DNA of 64,000 bases from PALG01 sp964495885 (GCA_964495885.1 CAZBWO010000014.1:27897-91896); one strand, 5' to 3'; shown: positions 42,729-52,525, counted from the stretch's first letter. Numbers and translations: made by a program. The notes: generated by a model from the sequence alone, not told the origin.

Positions 42729-44696
42729 ATGAAAAGGGGGAGAAAAATACTGGAGCCTCTCTACACGGGAGACAACAATATTAAACTGTTGGACCAACGC
42801 TATCTGCCTAGATGGATTGTAATCCTCATTGATACATTTATTGCATCCCTGTCATTCTTTTTGGTATACCTTATTCTTTCAGGGACTCCTATTACCTTTT
42901 ATACAACGCTTAGTGTTCAGCAGCAGGGTTTTGTGACCATACTCGTAAATGTAGGTTTCTTCTTTTTATTTAAAACCTATGCGGGAATCATTCGGCATTC
43001 TACTTTTACAGATATTACGAAGGTTGCTTTTTCGTCTTTCTTTACCTTTCTATCCCTTTTGCTATTTAATTTTGGATATGAATTTTTTGAAGGTACGCGT
43101 ATTTTTCTAAATACTTCCTTGCTTATCTATATGCTGCTTTCCTTTTCTATGATGCTTTTATTTCGGGTTTCGGTGAAAGAGGCGTATCTGTACCTTAAGA
43201 ATATATCCTTGGGGAAGGAAAAAAAGCGGGTAGTGATGGTTGGAATTGATGATGTGACCATTTCCTTGGGAACAGCTATTGCAAAAGAATCAAACCTTCC
43301 GTTTAAATTGCAAGGTTTTGTAACCAAAACAGCAGATTCCAAACGACTCAAAATCTTAGGAAAACCTGTCATTCCCATTAAAAGTAGTTTCGGGGAAACA
43401 ATAGAGAAATTAGATATAGACGGAATCCTTTTAATAAGTGAATCTTTTTCTCGTAAGGTAAGAAACCAAATTGTAGATGAATGTATTTCCCGAAATATTG
43501 AGGTATTTAATGTACCCAATATGGAAAAACTTCAAAAAAAGGAGGATGCTCATTTCTATATCAAGCCTATTCAAATTGAGGATTTATTGGAAAGGGAAGA
43601 AATCAAGACAGATGACCAATTTATTCGGAAGGACCTCTCTGGTAAAATTGTATTGGTGACCGGTGGTGCTGGATCCATAGGTAGTGAAATTGTCAAACAG
43701 TTAGCAGATTTCACCCCTAAACTTGTCATTATCCTTGATCAGGCAGAATCTGCATTGCACGAACTGGAACTTTTGCTGCAACGCGAATATAAACACCTCA
43801 ATTACATTACTGAGCTGGCAGACATAAGTAATATGTACCGCCTGGAATTAATGTTCAAAAAGTATGATTTTGATATAATCTATCATGCGGCTGCCTATAA
43901 ACACGTTCCCTTAATTGAGCGAAATCCGCATGAGGCGATATATGTAAATATCTTAGGAACCGTAAACCTAGCAATTCTTTCCATCAATTATGAAATTGAA
44001 AAGTTTGTCATGGTTTCTACAGATAAGGCTGTAAATCCCACCAACGTGATGGGCGCATCTAAACGTGCTGCCGAAATGTACGTGCAATCCCTTCAGAATG
44101 AAAAAGCGGTCTACACGCGTTTTATCACTACCCGTTTTGGAAACGTACTGGGCTCCAATGGATCTGTAATTCCACACTTCAGAAAGCAAATACAACAAGG
44201 TGGGCCAGTAACAGTAACCCATAGGGAAATCATTCGGTATTTTATGACTATTTCCGAAGCCTGTCAGTTGGTATTGCAGGCAGGAACCATGGGGAAAGGA
44301 GGGGAGATTTTTGTTTTTGATATGGGGGAACCGGTTAAAATCATGGACTTAGCTAAAAAGATGATCCGACTTTCCGGTTTAGAACCTTTTGAAGATATAG
44401 ATATCCAAATTACCGGTTTACGTCCTGGTGAAAAATTGTATGAAGAATTGCTGAATGATAGTTCAACAACACTTCCTACCCATCATCCCAAAATCATGAT
44501 ATCCAAGACCCCAACAGGGAAATTCTCTGATATCAAGGCGAAAATTAAAGTCATTATCAAAACGGCTACCAAAAGGGAAGATGAAGAAGTGGTTAAATTA
44601 CTAAAAGAGCTGGTACCAGAATTTAAAAGTGAAAATTCTTACTTTGAAAAGTTAGATGAAACAAAGCAAAATACCCCCAAATTTGAAAAACTGTAA
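42729..44696 (+). CDS. Membrane-bound NDP-sugar 4,6-dehydratase (PglF/WbpM/CapD-like)
   Basis: About 655 residues from ATG 42729; a TTG 24 bases upstream is in frame but lies in the promoter box. Four N-terminal membrane helices (~25-150), a CoA-binding-like Rossmann region (~165-280), then the SDR dehydratase (~300-600) with VTGGAGSIGSEI, YHAAAYKHVPL and STDKAVNPTNVMGASKR, in which Met replaces the usual Tyr, as in this family. It converts UDP-GlcNAc to a 4-keto-6-deoxy sugar, the first step towards diacetylbacillosamine. The enzymes for steps 1-3 and for transfer are all present in this window, in reverse gene order. Confidence 0.92.
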   Translation: MKRGRKILEPLYTGDNNIKLLDQRYLPRWIVILIDTFIASLSFFLVYLILSGTPITFYTTLSVQQQGFVTILVNVGFFFLFKTYAGIIRHSTFTDITKVAFSSFFTFLSLLLFNFGYEFFEGTRIFLNTSLLIYMLLSFSMMLLFRVSVKEAYLYLKNISLGKEKKRVVMVGIDDVTISLGTAIAKESNLPFKLQGFVTKTADSKRLKILGKPVIPIKSSFGETIEKLDIDGILLISESFSRKVRNQIVDECISRNIEVFNVPNMEKLQKKEDAHFYIKPIQIEDLLEREEIKTDDQFIRKDLSGKIVLVTGGAGSIGSEIVKQLADFTPKLVIILDQAESALHELELLLQREYKHLNYITELADISNMYRLELMFKKYDFDIIYHAAAYKHVPLIERNPHEAIYVNILGTVNLAILSINYEIEKFVMVSTDKAVNPTNVMGASKRAAEMYVQSLQNEKAVYTRFITTRFGNVLGSNGSVIPHFRKQIQQGGPVTVTHREIIRYFMTISEACQLVLQAGTMGKGGEIFVFDMGEPVKIMDLAKKMIRLSGLEPFEDIDIQITGLRPGEKLYEELLNDSSTTLPTHHPKIMISKTPTGKFSDIKAKIKVIIKTATKREDEEVVKLLKELVPEFKSENSYFEKLDETKQNTPKFEKL

Positions 44697-44728
44697 AAAG
44701 GGATTCCCTACGGTTATTTCGAATAAGT

Positions 44729-44736
44729 TATATTTG
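44729..44736 (+). promoter_or_regulatory. Candidate internal promoter box before the export genes
   Basis: TATATTTG, a full TAnnTTTG match, 12 bases before ATG 44749 in the 52-base gap after the pglF-like gene. It would allow separate expression of the Wza-, Wzc- and Wzi-like export genes. Confidence 0.45.
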
Positions 44737-44748
44737 TAGCATTATTGA

Positions 44749-45507
44749 ATGTCCATGAACAAACTACTTCTTTTTATTGCTGTCCTTGCACTGTGTTCAT
44801 CTTGCGCTACCAAAAAACAAATCATCTATTTTCAGGATGCTCCAGACTTGGAGTCTATTACAGATTCACAGGTATTTGAACCCATTGTTGAAGAAAATGA
44901 CGTGCTATACATATCAGTGTCTTCAATGGATCCTGTGGTAGTAGCTCCATTCACACGAATGCTTACGCAATCAAACAATGCAAACCAAAATCCTTTGTTG
45001 CAAGGATATTTGGTAAATTCTGAAGGAAAGATTCAATTTCCAGTTTTAGGTGATATTTCGGTGGTTGGAAAAACCCGTATGGAAATAGAAGCCTTGTTAA
45101 AAGCAGATCTTTCCAATTATGTAAAAGATGTGGTGGTGGATGTTCGAATCATGAATTTTAAGGTGACGGTGATAGGAGAAGTAAATAATCCCGGAGTCTA
45201 TAGAATACAGGATGAGCGGGTTACCCTTCCGCAGGCAATTGGTCGGGCAGGTGACTTATCTGAAGACGGAAACCGAACAGAAGTATTGGTCCTGCGTGAG
45301 GAAAATGGAAAGCAAGTTGTAGGCAGGATTGATTTCACACAAACCGATTTCTTTGAAAGTCCGTTTTATTTCCTGAAACAGAATGACGTGGTCTATGTAC
45401 AGCCTTCATTGAAGGGGGTGAAAAAATCTGGCTTCATCCCAGATATTCCTGCTTTATTATCGTTATTTACTGTAGTGCTTAGTACTGTAATTATTTTAAC
45501 TCGTTAA
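44749..45507 (+). CDS. Polysaccharide export lipoprotein (Wza-like)
   Basis: A 252-residue outer-membrane-associated polysaccharide export protein. The lipobox ends at Cys19 (LCSSC). A Poly_export domain (~50-140: VEENDVLYISVSSMDP, YLVNSEGKIQFPVLGDISV) and an SLBB domain (~145-220: VTVIGEVNNPGVYRI) follow. A C-terminal hydrophobic helix (~232-250) corresponds to the Wza transmembrane segment. It forms the exit channel together with the Wzc-like kinase encoded next, six bases away. Confidence 0.93.
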   Translation: MSMNKLLLFIAVLALCSSCATKKQIIYFQDAPDLESITDSQVFEPIVEENDVLYISVSSMDPVVVAPFTRMLTQSNNANQNPLLQGYLVNSEGKIQFPVLGDISVVGKTRMEIEALLKADLSNYVKDVVVDVRIMNFKVTVIGEVNNPGVYRIQDERVTLPQAIGRAGDLSEDGNRTEVLVLREENGKQVVGRIDFTQTDFFESPFYFLKQNDVVYVQPSLKGVKKSGFIPDIPALLSLFTVVLSTVIILTR

Positions 45508-45512
45508 CTCCC

Positions 45513-47894
45513 ATGGAACGTATTTCCCACGCCAAGGAAAAAGAAACCTCCCTCAAAGATATCATTTCTCCCTACACGAGATATTGGTACTTGTTTATCC
45601 TGGGAATAATCATAGCAGCAGGGTTGGCTTACGTATATTTATATTATAGTACCTCCCTGTACAGATCACAAGGCACAGTCATCATTAAAGATGAGCGCAG
45701 TGGTGAAGGATCGGCAGAATTAGCGGCTTTATCTGGCTTGGGGAACTTTATTTCACGTTATCAGAGTAATCGTATTGAAAATGAAATTGCCATTTTCACG
45801 TCAAAACGTATTATCAAGTCAACCATAGAGGCATTGGATTTAAACATTCTCTATGAATCCATTGGAACATTCAAGGCCAGCGAATTATATAGTTATCGGC
45901 CTTTCAAGGTGCAGTATTTATCAAAGGCAGATAGCATCCCAGATAAGGGCTATCCCAAATTGTTTTTCCAAGTAAAATCAGAAACTACCTTTGAATTACA
46001 AAATGAATCTGGGCAAAGCCAAGGGGAATTCCTTTTTGGGGAACGTGTATCGCTTCCTTTTGGTGACATCACAGTAATCCCAAATCTAGACAATAAATCA
46101 CGGTTTTTATCCTTTACCTCAAAATTAGTGGCGGTTACCCATAGGGATCCAGATAAAATGGCTTTTGCCTACCAACGAAAACTTAATGTGGCAAATACCA
46201 TTTCCAACAGTAATGTGGTATCTATTTCCATGGAAACCGAAGTTCGGGAAAAAGCAGAGGATTTTATTAATGAATTGGTGTTTCAGTATGATCAGGATGC
46301 AAAGAACGACCGAAGTCAGATTGCCAAAAAAACTTCCGATTTCATTGATACCCGTTTGGAAATCATTACCAAGGAGCTAGATTCCGTAGAGGAAAACAAA
46401 GTAAGTTTCAAGAGCAGCAATAGGCTCACCAATATTGAAGCACAGGCACAATTGGTTTTGGAAAATGCCAGTGAATTTGAAAAACGCCAATTTAATGTAA
46501 CCACTCAGTTGGAACTAGTGAATACCATGATTGATTATATGGAAAACACGTCTTCTAACGACTTGCTACCATCAAATATTGGATTGGAAGGCGCAGATAT
46601 CTCTCAATCTGTAAACAATTACAACGAATTAATTTTAGAGCGTAATCGTTTGCTTAAATCCTCTACCGCCAAGAATCCGGTAGTGGTGAATGTAAATAAC
46701 CAAATTGAGGAAATTCGTTCTAATGTTCGTAGCAGTCTGGAAAATACAGCCAATACCCTCAAGATTTCATTACGGGATCTTAATTACCAGGAAAACCAGT
46801 TAAACTCTAAACTGTACCAAGTTCCTAGTCAAGAAAAAATATATCGTGGTATTGAACGTCAACAAAGCATTAAGGAACAATTATACCTATACCTGCTACA
46901 ACAAAGGGAAGAAGCGTCTATTTCGTTAGCAGTTACCGCTTCCAAAGCAAAGGTGGTAGATAGGGCCTATTCTTCTAATGCACCTGTTTCACCCAATAGA
47001 CTGGTCATTTGGTCTGGTGCGTTGCTAGCTGGATTTTTAGTGCCTTTCCTTTTCTTGTACGTACGACAGCAATTAAATGATAGGGTCACTGCAAGAAAAG
47101 ACCTTGAAAAGGCAATTCCATCTATTAACCTTATTGGTGAAATTCCAAAACTACGAAAGGACGAAGATGAATTGGTCCGTCTTAATGACCGAAGTGTATT
47201 GGCAGAATCCTTCAGGATTTTACGAACCAATCTACAGTACTTGTTTATTAATAAACTGGAAAAAGAACAAAAGACCAATACGGTTTTTGTGACCTCTACG
47301 GTAAAAGGGGAAGGAAAAACATTTGTGGCATTCAACCTTGCACTTACCATTGCGCTTACCGGAAAAAAAGTAGTATTGGTAGGGGCAGATATTCGAAATC
47401 CTCAATTACATCGGTATATTCCAAAAGAAGAACAACATTTTAAAGGATTAACAGAGTTTATCGTAGATCATTCTGTGCAACTAAAGGATATTACCGCTCA
47501 TAGTGCAGAAAATGAAAACCTTTCCATTATTCTTTCTGGGGCTATCCCCCCCAATCCCGCAGAATTATTAATGGAAAATAGAACCAAAGAATTCTTTGAG
47601 GAGGTACGATCGCTTTATGATTATGTTATTGTAGATACGGCTCCTTCCATGCTCGTGACAGATACCATCCTTATCAATCATATGGCAGATGTGACCTTGT
47701 ATGTATTCAGGGCAGGATATACAGAGAAAAAATTATTAGATTTTGTCTGTGATGCCCTAGACGATGGGCGCTTGTCTAATGTGGCAGGAGTACTCAACAA
47801 TGTGAGCATGAACAACTTTGGCTACGGAAACAAATACGGTTATGCCTACCATCAGGAAACCACTCCTTGGCATAAGCGCTTATTTAAGCGATGA
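45513..47894 (+). CDS. Polysaccharide co-polymerase / tyrosine autokinase (Wzc-like)
   Basis: A 793-residue inner-membrane protein: N-terminal Wzz domain with TM1 (~27-48), a long periplasmic coiled-coil region (~60-490), TM2 (~500-520), and a cytosolic BY-kinase (~540-775) with Walker A TVKGEGKTFVA (~595-605), Walker A' VLVGADIRNP and Walker B VIVDTAPSM. A short C-terminal tyrosine cluster (four Tyr in GYGNKYGYAYH) is the autophosphorylation tail. It controls chain length and export. The fused form is normal for Gram-negative bacteria. It overlaps the Wzi-like gene by four bases. Confidence 0.95.
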   Translation: MERISHAKEKETSLKDIISPYTRYWYLFILGIIIAAGLAYVYLYYSTSLYRSQGTVIIKDERSGEGSAELAALSGLGNFISRYQSNRIENEIAIFTSKRIIKSTIEALDLNILYESIGTFKASELYSYRPFKVQYLSKADSIPDKGYPKLFFQVKSETTFELQNESGQSQGEFLFGERVSLPFGDITVIPNLDNKSRFLSFTSKLVAVTHRDPDKMAFAYQRKLNVANTISNSNVVSISMETEVREKAEDFINELVFQYDQDAKNDRSQIAKKTSDFIDTRLEIITKELDSVEENKVSFKSSNRLTNIEAQAQLVLENASEFEKRQFNVTTQLELVNTMIDYMENTSSNDLLPSNIGLEGADISQSVNNYNELILERNRLLKSSTAKNPVVVNVNNQIEEIRSNVRSSLENTANTLKISLRDLNYQENQLNSKLYQVPSQEKIYRGIERQQSIKEQLYLYLLQQREEASISLAVTASKAKVVDRAYSSNAPVSPNRLVIWSGALLAGFLVPFLFLYVRQQLNDRVTARKDLEKAIPSINLIGEIPKLRKDEDELVRLNDRSVLAESFRILRTNLQYLFINKLEKEQKTNTVFVTSTVKGEGKTFVAFNLALTIALTGKKVVLVGADIRNPQLHRYIPKEEQHFKGLTEFIVDHSVQLKDITAHSAENENLSIILSGAIPPNPAELLMENRTKEFFEEVRSLYDYVIVDTAPSMLVTDTILINHMADVTLYVFRAGYTEKKLLDFVCDALDDGRLSNVAGVLNNVSMNNFGYGNKYGYAYHQETTPWHKRLFKR

Positions 47895-49249
47895 ATTTTA
47901 AAACAGTCATAACGGCTATTAGCACAGCACTTATGTGCTCCTTGCCCTTGGCATCCCAGAAAGTAGCCACCAAAGGAAACGTTCAACTATTGGGTGCGGT
48001 AGGCTCAGATTCGTTTCTCCCTTTCTGGTTTTATGCAAATACGCATACAGACCTTGGATCAGAGTCTAATTTTTCTGGGTTGGGGGAGGTGACTTCAACC
48101 TATGCGCTTACTGAAAATGCGACACTAACCGGTAAGGCTTCCTTTTTCTATCGAAATAATACCGAAACAGAAGCCCAACGGAAGGAACTCTTCCTGCGCT
48201 TCACCAATAGTTGGCTAAAAGCTGCTGCAGGTGCTTTCCAACAAACCAATCCTGAAGCAGAACTTTCAGCTAGTAACAAAAACTTTTGGATGTCTGGCAA
48301 TGCCCGTCCAATGCCGGGATTCTTATTGGAAGCTCCCCAACCACTCAAAATCAATAATACGTTTTCATTAGATTGGGGCATAGGTCACTTTTTTCAGAAT
48401 GACGACAACCGTTTTGTAGAAGACGTCTGGGTACATTACAAACGATTGGGGGTTTGGCTTCAACTTTCAGAAAAGCACAAACTAAAAGCCCAGCTACAAC
48501 ACTACGCCCAATGGGCTGGGACTTCGCCTGTATTTGGGGATCTAAGGGATGATTTTAGTGCGTTTGTAGATGTGTTCTTTGCCAGCGAGGCTGTAGAAAC
48601 CGGAGCAGATGACGAATTCCTGAATGCCGTAGGAAACCATATGGGGTCCTATCTATTGGATTATTACTACAATTCTCCCTATGGAATCATTAATGCCTAC
48701 CACGAGCATCCTTTCGAGGATGGCTCTGGAAGTCGGTTGGCTAATTTCCCAGATGGTATCTGGGGACTCTCCCTCACCGCAAATGAAGAGCACTGGTGGT
48801 CACAGTTCCTGTATGAGTATATTGATACTTCAGACCAAAGTGGTTTTACTACAGATTCAGGATTTGATAGTTACTACAGAAATGCAGTCTATCGAAGTGG
48901 ATGGACCTATGAAGGAAATGTCATTGGGGTGCCTTTTATCTTGAATGACCCATCTGTGACTATTACTCCAACCAACACCTCACTTATTAGCAATAGGGTT
49001 CGGGCGCACCATTTTGCAGCCAAAGGAAAGATATTCAATGTATATTGGTTGTTGAAAAATTCGTTTACCACACACGAAGGAATTTTTCAGGAAGGGTATC
49101 CTGAAAAGATACGTACTTCATATCAATACCTTAATCTAGCCTATCCTACGGAAACCTATGGTACGTTCAGACTCTTTGGCGGATTCGACCAGCTTAATTT
49201 TTCAGGAGATGTTTTCGGTGTGGGACTAGGCTACCAATATGGGTTTTAG
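47891..49249 (+). CDS. Capsule assembly Wzi-like outer-membrane protein
   Basis: A 452-residue protein with a signal peptide (~1-22) and a series of amphipathic strands (FLPFWFYANTHTDL, ATLTGKASFFYRN, WGIGHFFQNDDNRFVEDVWVHYK) ending in GVGLGYQYGF, a barrel-type C-terminus. It matches the Bacteroidota capsule-assembly Wzi family, which anchors capsule to the cell surface. As the last gene of the locus and coupled to the Wzc-like gene, it suggests that the product is retained as a capsule rather than only released as slime. Confidence 0.85.
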   Translation: MNFKTVITAISTALMCSLPLASQKVATKGNVQLLGAVGSDSFLPFWFYANTHTDLGSESNFSGLGEVTSTYALTENATLTGKASFFYRNNTETEAQRKELFLRFTNSWLKAAAGAFQQTNPEAELSASNKNFWMSGNARPMPGFLLEAPQPLKINNTFSLDWGIGHFFQNDDNRFVEDVWVHYKRLGVWLQLSEKHKLKAQLQHYAQWAGTSPVFGDLRDDFSAFVDVFFASEAVETGADDEFLNAVGNHMGSYLLDYYYNSPYGIINAYHEHPFEDGSGSRLANFPDGIWGLSLTANEEHWWSQFLYEYIDTSDQSGFTTDSGFDSYYRNAVYRSGWTYEGNVIGVPFILNDPSVTITPTNTSLISNRVRAHHFAAKGKIFNVYWLLKNSFTTHEGIFQEGYPEKIRTSYQYLNLAYPTETYGTFRLFGGFDQLNFSGDVFGVGLGYQYGF

Positions 49250-49251
49250 TT

Positions 49252-49953
49252 TTAGGGAACCCGAAGGATAAACCCTTGTTTGTGTACATTTTCAATTTTA
49301 ATGTTGGGGTCTAGTTCTAAATACTTCCTAAGCCTTGATATAAAGACATTTAGGCTCTTCTTGTTAAAGTAATCATTCTTACCCCAAAGATGGCTCAATA
49401 TCTCTTTATGGCTGCAAAGCTGATTCTTGTGGGTCAATAAAAAATGCAGTAATTCGCTCTCCCTTTTGGTAAGGGAAATAATGATTTTCTTATGCTGCAA
49501 TTGCTGATTCTTAATTTGAAATTGAAACGTTCCCAAACTAAGATCCTGCTCTTGGCTACCACCTTGTACTGGCTTGGTTTCAATTCGGTGTAGCAGGTTT
49601 TTGATACGTACCACCAGTTCTTCTTCATCTATGGGCTTTTTCAGGTAATCTATTGCTCCCACAGAAAAACCCTTTAGCACATCCACCTTAAGGGAACGGG
49701 CTGTAAGAAAAAGAAAGGGGAGGTCTGGGTGCTGATTCCGAATGGTCTTTGCCAATTGAAATCCGTCTTTGTCTGGAAGCATCACGTCCAAAATAGCAAG
49801 TTTAAAATAGTGTTCCTGCAACAGTTTCAATGCTTTTTGGGCCGTCTCGGCAGCTTCCACCATAAAATTATTCATGGCCAAATACTCCTTCAGTAAATAG
49901 CTTAAGGAAGGATCGTCTTCCACTAACAATATTTTAGGCTTATTGGCCTCCAT
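49252..49953 (-). CDS. OmpR/PhoB-family response regulator
   Basis: A 233-residue transcription factor: receiver domain (~7-120) with acidic pocket EDD, phospho-acceptor Asp in AILDVMLPDKDG (~54) and Lys in YLKKPID (~106); winged-helix DNA-binding domain (~140-232). Its start lies 14 bases inside the end of the histidine-kinase gene, so the two are co-translated. It is convergent with the capsule locus (two bases between stops). Targets are unknown; the divergent barrel gene at 51360 is the nearest candidate. Confidence 0.93.
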   Translation of the reverse strand: MEANKPKILLVEDDPSLSYLLKEYLAMNNFMVEAAETAQKALKLLQEHYFKLAILDVMLPDKDGFQLAKTIRNQHPDLPFLFLTARSLKVDVLKGFSVGAIDYLKKPIDEEELVVRIKNLLHRIETKPVQGGSQEQDLSLGTFQFQIKNQQLQHKKIIISLTKRESELLHFLLTHKNQLCSHKEILSHLWGKNDYFNKKSLNVFISRLRKYLELDPNIKIENVHKQGFILRVP

Positions 49954-51211
49954 GTATCGGTATTTTTATGGTAAAGGTCGTTCCGTGGCCCAATTCACTT
50001 TCCACTGAAATTTTCCCTTTGTGTCTCTTCACAATTTCTTTCACGTAACTCAGTCCTAATCCGTATCCTTTCACCCGATGGGTATTATCTTTTGTCACGC
50101 GGTAATATTTTTCGAAAATGCGTTCTTGCTCTTTTTGGGTCATCCCCATGCCATTATCACGAATTTCAATTACCAACTTTTGGTCTATAATGCTTGCGTT
50201 AAGGCTTATTTTGGGGTCTTCCGCATATTTCTTTGCATTGTCCAATATATTGTAAATCGCATTTTCCAAATGGCCTTGTGCTGCCAGTATTGGAATTGTA
50301 TCTGCTGCAATCTTATAGTCAAAAGTACCACTTTCCATCAAAAGTACTTGCTGGAAATCTTTGCAAATCGCATGAAGGGAAGGAGCAAAATCTATGGGTT
50401 GTAATTCCATAACCTTGCGTTTCGATTCTAAATGCCCCAATTCCAATACTTTATCAATATGCCCCTTCATACGCTCTGTTTGCTGCTGAATATGCTGTAT
50501 GACGGGTTGTTGATCTTCGGAAGCTTTTTCCTGCAATATCTTTGCCGCTAACCCTACGGAAAATACCGGGGTTTTGAGTTCGTGGGTGAGGTTATTAATA
50601 AAGTCATTGGTGGTAGTAATGATATTACGTTGCCAATAGAAAGATCGAAGGACCCATATGACCACAAAAATAATGGCCGCCATAAAAATAAGACTGGGGA
50701 TGATAAGTCCGTTCAACTGAAACAAAAAGTAATTGTTTAGGTCTTCAAATTGCAATTCCAGTACCAGGTTCTTTTTCATAAGTAACGGAAGATACCCTTG
50801 CAATTCAATGGGGTAGGTAATCACATCCCCTTCCTTTTCAGCAATACTGGGGCTGGTGAGATAATCGGTCGTATCCTGGGTATATAACCTGTAGTAAAAG
50901 TCTTTTTTGATTCCGTTCTCGGTAAGCCTATGGGTAATAAAATCATTCAGGAAATGGCGGGAAGCATCCTGTACGCTATCCATGCTCAACGTAAAATAGG
51001 CATCATCCAAAGAGATGGCTTTCCCAAGAAGAAAGGTGAGTTGGTTTTCGGTAGAAAGGTCTTCCTTAATTTGCTTGGCAGCGGTTCCAATTTTACGCTG
51101 AAACTGCACCTTGGCCAAGTTCAAACCAATGTTCAGGTACTGGTATTGTACCGCAAACAGCCCCAATACCGAAACCACCAAAATAATGATATATAGTTTT
51201 CTTCGTTTCAA
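49940..51211 (-). CDS. Membrane sensor histidine kinase
   Basis: A 423-residue HisKA/HATPase_c kinase. TM1 (~5-25), a periplasmic sensor region (~27-165), TM2 (~168-190), phospho-acceptor His in NNLTHELKTP (~210), N box DNAKKYA (~315), G1 IRDNGMGM and G2 GYGLGLSYV. All catalytic boxes are intact. There is no HAMP domain, since the second helix leads directly into the dimerisation helix. The sensed signal is unknown. It is paired with the overlapping response regulator. Confidence 0.93.
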   Translation of the reverse strand: MKRRKLYIIILVVSVLGLFAVQYQYLNIGLNLAKVQFQRKIGTAAKQIKEDLSTENQLTFLLGKAISLDDAYFTLSMDSVQDASRHFLNDFITHRLTENGIKKDFYYRLYTQDTTDYLTSPSIAEKEGDVITYPIELQGYLPLLMKKNLVLELQFEDLNNYFLFQLNGLIIPSLIFMAAIIFVVIWVLRSFYWQRNIITTTNDFINNLTHELKTPVFSVGLAAKILQEKASEDQQPVIQHIQQQTERMKGHIDKVLELGHLESKRKVMELQPIDFAPSLHAICKDFQQVLLMESGTFDYKIAADTIPILAAQGHLENAIYNILDNAKKYAEDPKISLNASIIDQKLVIEIRDNGMGMTQKEQERIFEKYYRVTKDNTHRVKGYGLGLSYVKEIVKRHKGKISVESELGHGTTFTIKIPIHGGQ

Positions 51212-51359
51212 ATTACCATATTACTAAAAAAATACCTTTTACAGGAAGAATTGTCTTTTTATTAATCGCTTTAACTTCCTGTTAATCTATTTAACCTCTC
51301 GTTTTCGCCAAGCAAACATTCCGCAGTCTACTTTAGTGGTAACTAAAAAACCAACTAAT

Positions 51360-52496
51360 ATGCCTAATCTAAAAAAAGCATTGTGGGCCATATTCTTTTT
51401 TGGAGGTCTACTTTGCATGCATGCGCAAGGCTGCGTAGCAATTCGTCATTTTTCCTGTAGTGTGGGAAATAATTTAGAAAACAACTTGTTAACCCAAGGT
51501 TCCTTTCAAGTAGGGGTTAATTACCGCTACTTCAAATCCTTCCGTCATTTTCGGGGAACAGAGGAAGAACCAGATAGGGTGGCCAATGAAACCGAAGTAG
51601 TGAACCATTCCCATTCCTGGGATTTCAGCCTCAATTACGGAATTACCAATAGGCTCTATCTTGGGGTTACCGTGCCAACGGTCATCAACACCCGTTCTTC
51701 CTTATATGAGCACGGGCGAAACCAACGGAATATTACCTATTCTCGCGGACTTGCAGATATACGTGTGGGATTGGGGTATTGGGCGTTTGATCCTGAAACA
51801 CACCCCAATGGAAACCTTGCCCTTGGTTTGGGAGTTAAGCTTCCTACAGGGAATTACAATGCATCAGATATATTTTACAATGTGGGCCCGGATGGTGGCC
51901 CCGAAACCCGACCCGTAGACCAATCAATCCAGCCTGGGGATGGAGGTTTCGGTCTAACGGTAGACTTTCAGTTCTACCATAAAATAGCAGATCGATTCTT
52001 TGGCTATGCGGGTGGGTTTTATTTATTCAACCCAAGAAATATCAACGAAACCCGAACCTTTCGCGAGACATTGAGCCCTATCTTGGCCAATGAAGCCATT
52101 ATGTCTGTGCCAGATCAGTTTTCAGTTCGGGGTGGTGTTAGCTATAGTTTCAGCAACACTTTTTCAGGATCGTTGGGGGCACGTTATGAAGGGGTACCGG
52201 TGGAAGACCTAATAGGAGATTCAGATGGGTTTAGAAGACCCGGAAACGTACTTTCCGTAGATCCTGGGATTTCCTTTATGCAAGGCCCTTGGTCTCTTAA
52301 TTTGAATGTACCTATTGCCGTGAGAAGGGAGCGTCCGCAAAGTTTAACAGATATCGAAACAAGCGAAATGACCGGAAACTTTAGAAATGGGGATGCGGCC
52401 TTTGCAGATTACCTTATCAATTTTGGGGTATCCTATCGCATTCCAGGGAAATCCAATAAAGAAGTAGAAACAGCTTCAGACCTAAAAATGGACTAA
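51360..52496 (+). CDS. Outer-membrane beta-barrel protein, transporter-like
   Basis: A 378-residue exported protein from ATG 51360 (signal peptide ~1-24, CMHAQG); a GTG 24 bases upstream is also in frame. Strand-rich throughout: FQVGVNYRYFKSFRHF, WDFSLNYGITNRLYLGV, GNLALGLGVKLPTGNYN, ending YLINFGVSYRIPG. It resembles the phenol/alkane-type transporter-like barrels of Bacteroidota. Substrate is unknown. It contains Cys25 and Cys34 close together after the cleavage site. It is divergent from the two-component genes, which may regulate it. Confidence 0.75.
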   Translation: MPNLKKALWAIFFFGGLLCMHAQGCVAIRHFSCSVGNNLENNLLTQGSFQVGVNYRYFKSFRHFRGTEEEPDRVANETEVVNHSHSWDFSLNYGITNRLYLGVTVPTVINTRSSLYEHGRNQRNITYSRGLADIRVGLGYWAFDPETHPNGNLALGLGVKLPTGNYNASDIFYNVGPDGGPETRPVDQSIQPGDGGFGLTVDFQFYHKIADRFFGYAGGFYLFNPRNINETRTFRETLSPILANEAIMSVPDQFSVRGGVSYSFSNTFSGSLGARYEGVPVEDLIGDSDGFRRPGNVLSVDPGISFMQGPWSLNLNVPIAVRRERPQSLTDIETSEMTGNFRNGDAAFADYLINFGVSYRIPGKSNKEVETASDLKMD

Positions 52497-52525
52497 GAAA
52501 CTTACTATGTATAGTATCAAATTAA

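Noticed and set aside
46967..47350. A 127-codon open frame antisense to the Wzc-like gene
   Set aside because: It covers the TM2 and Walker region of a clearly conserved kinase, is Ser/Phe-rich and lacks any domain.
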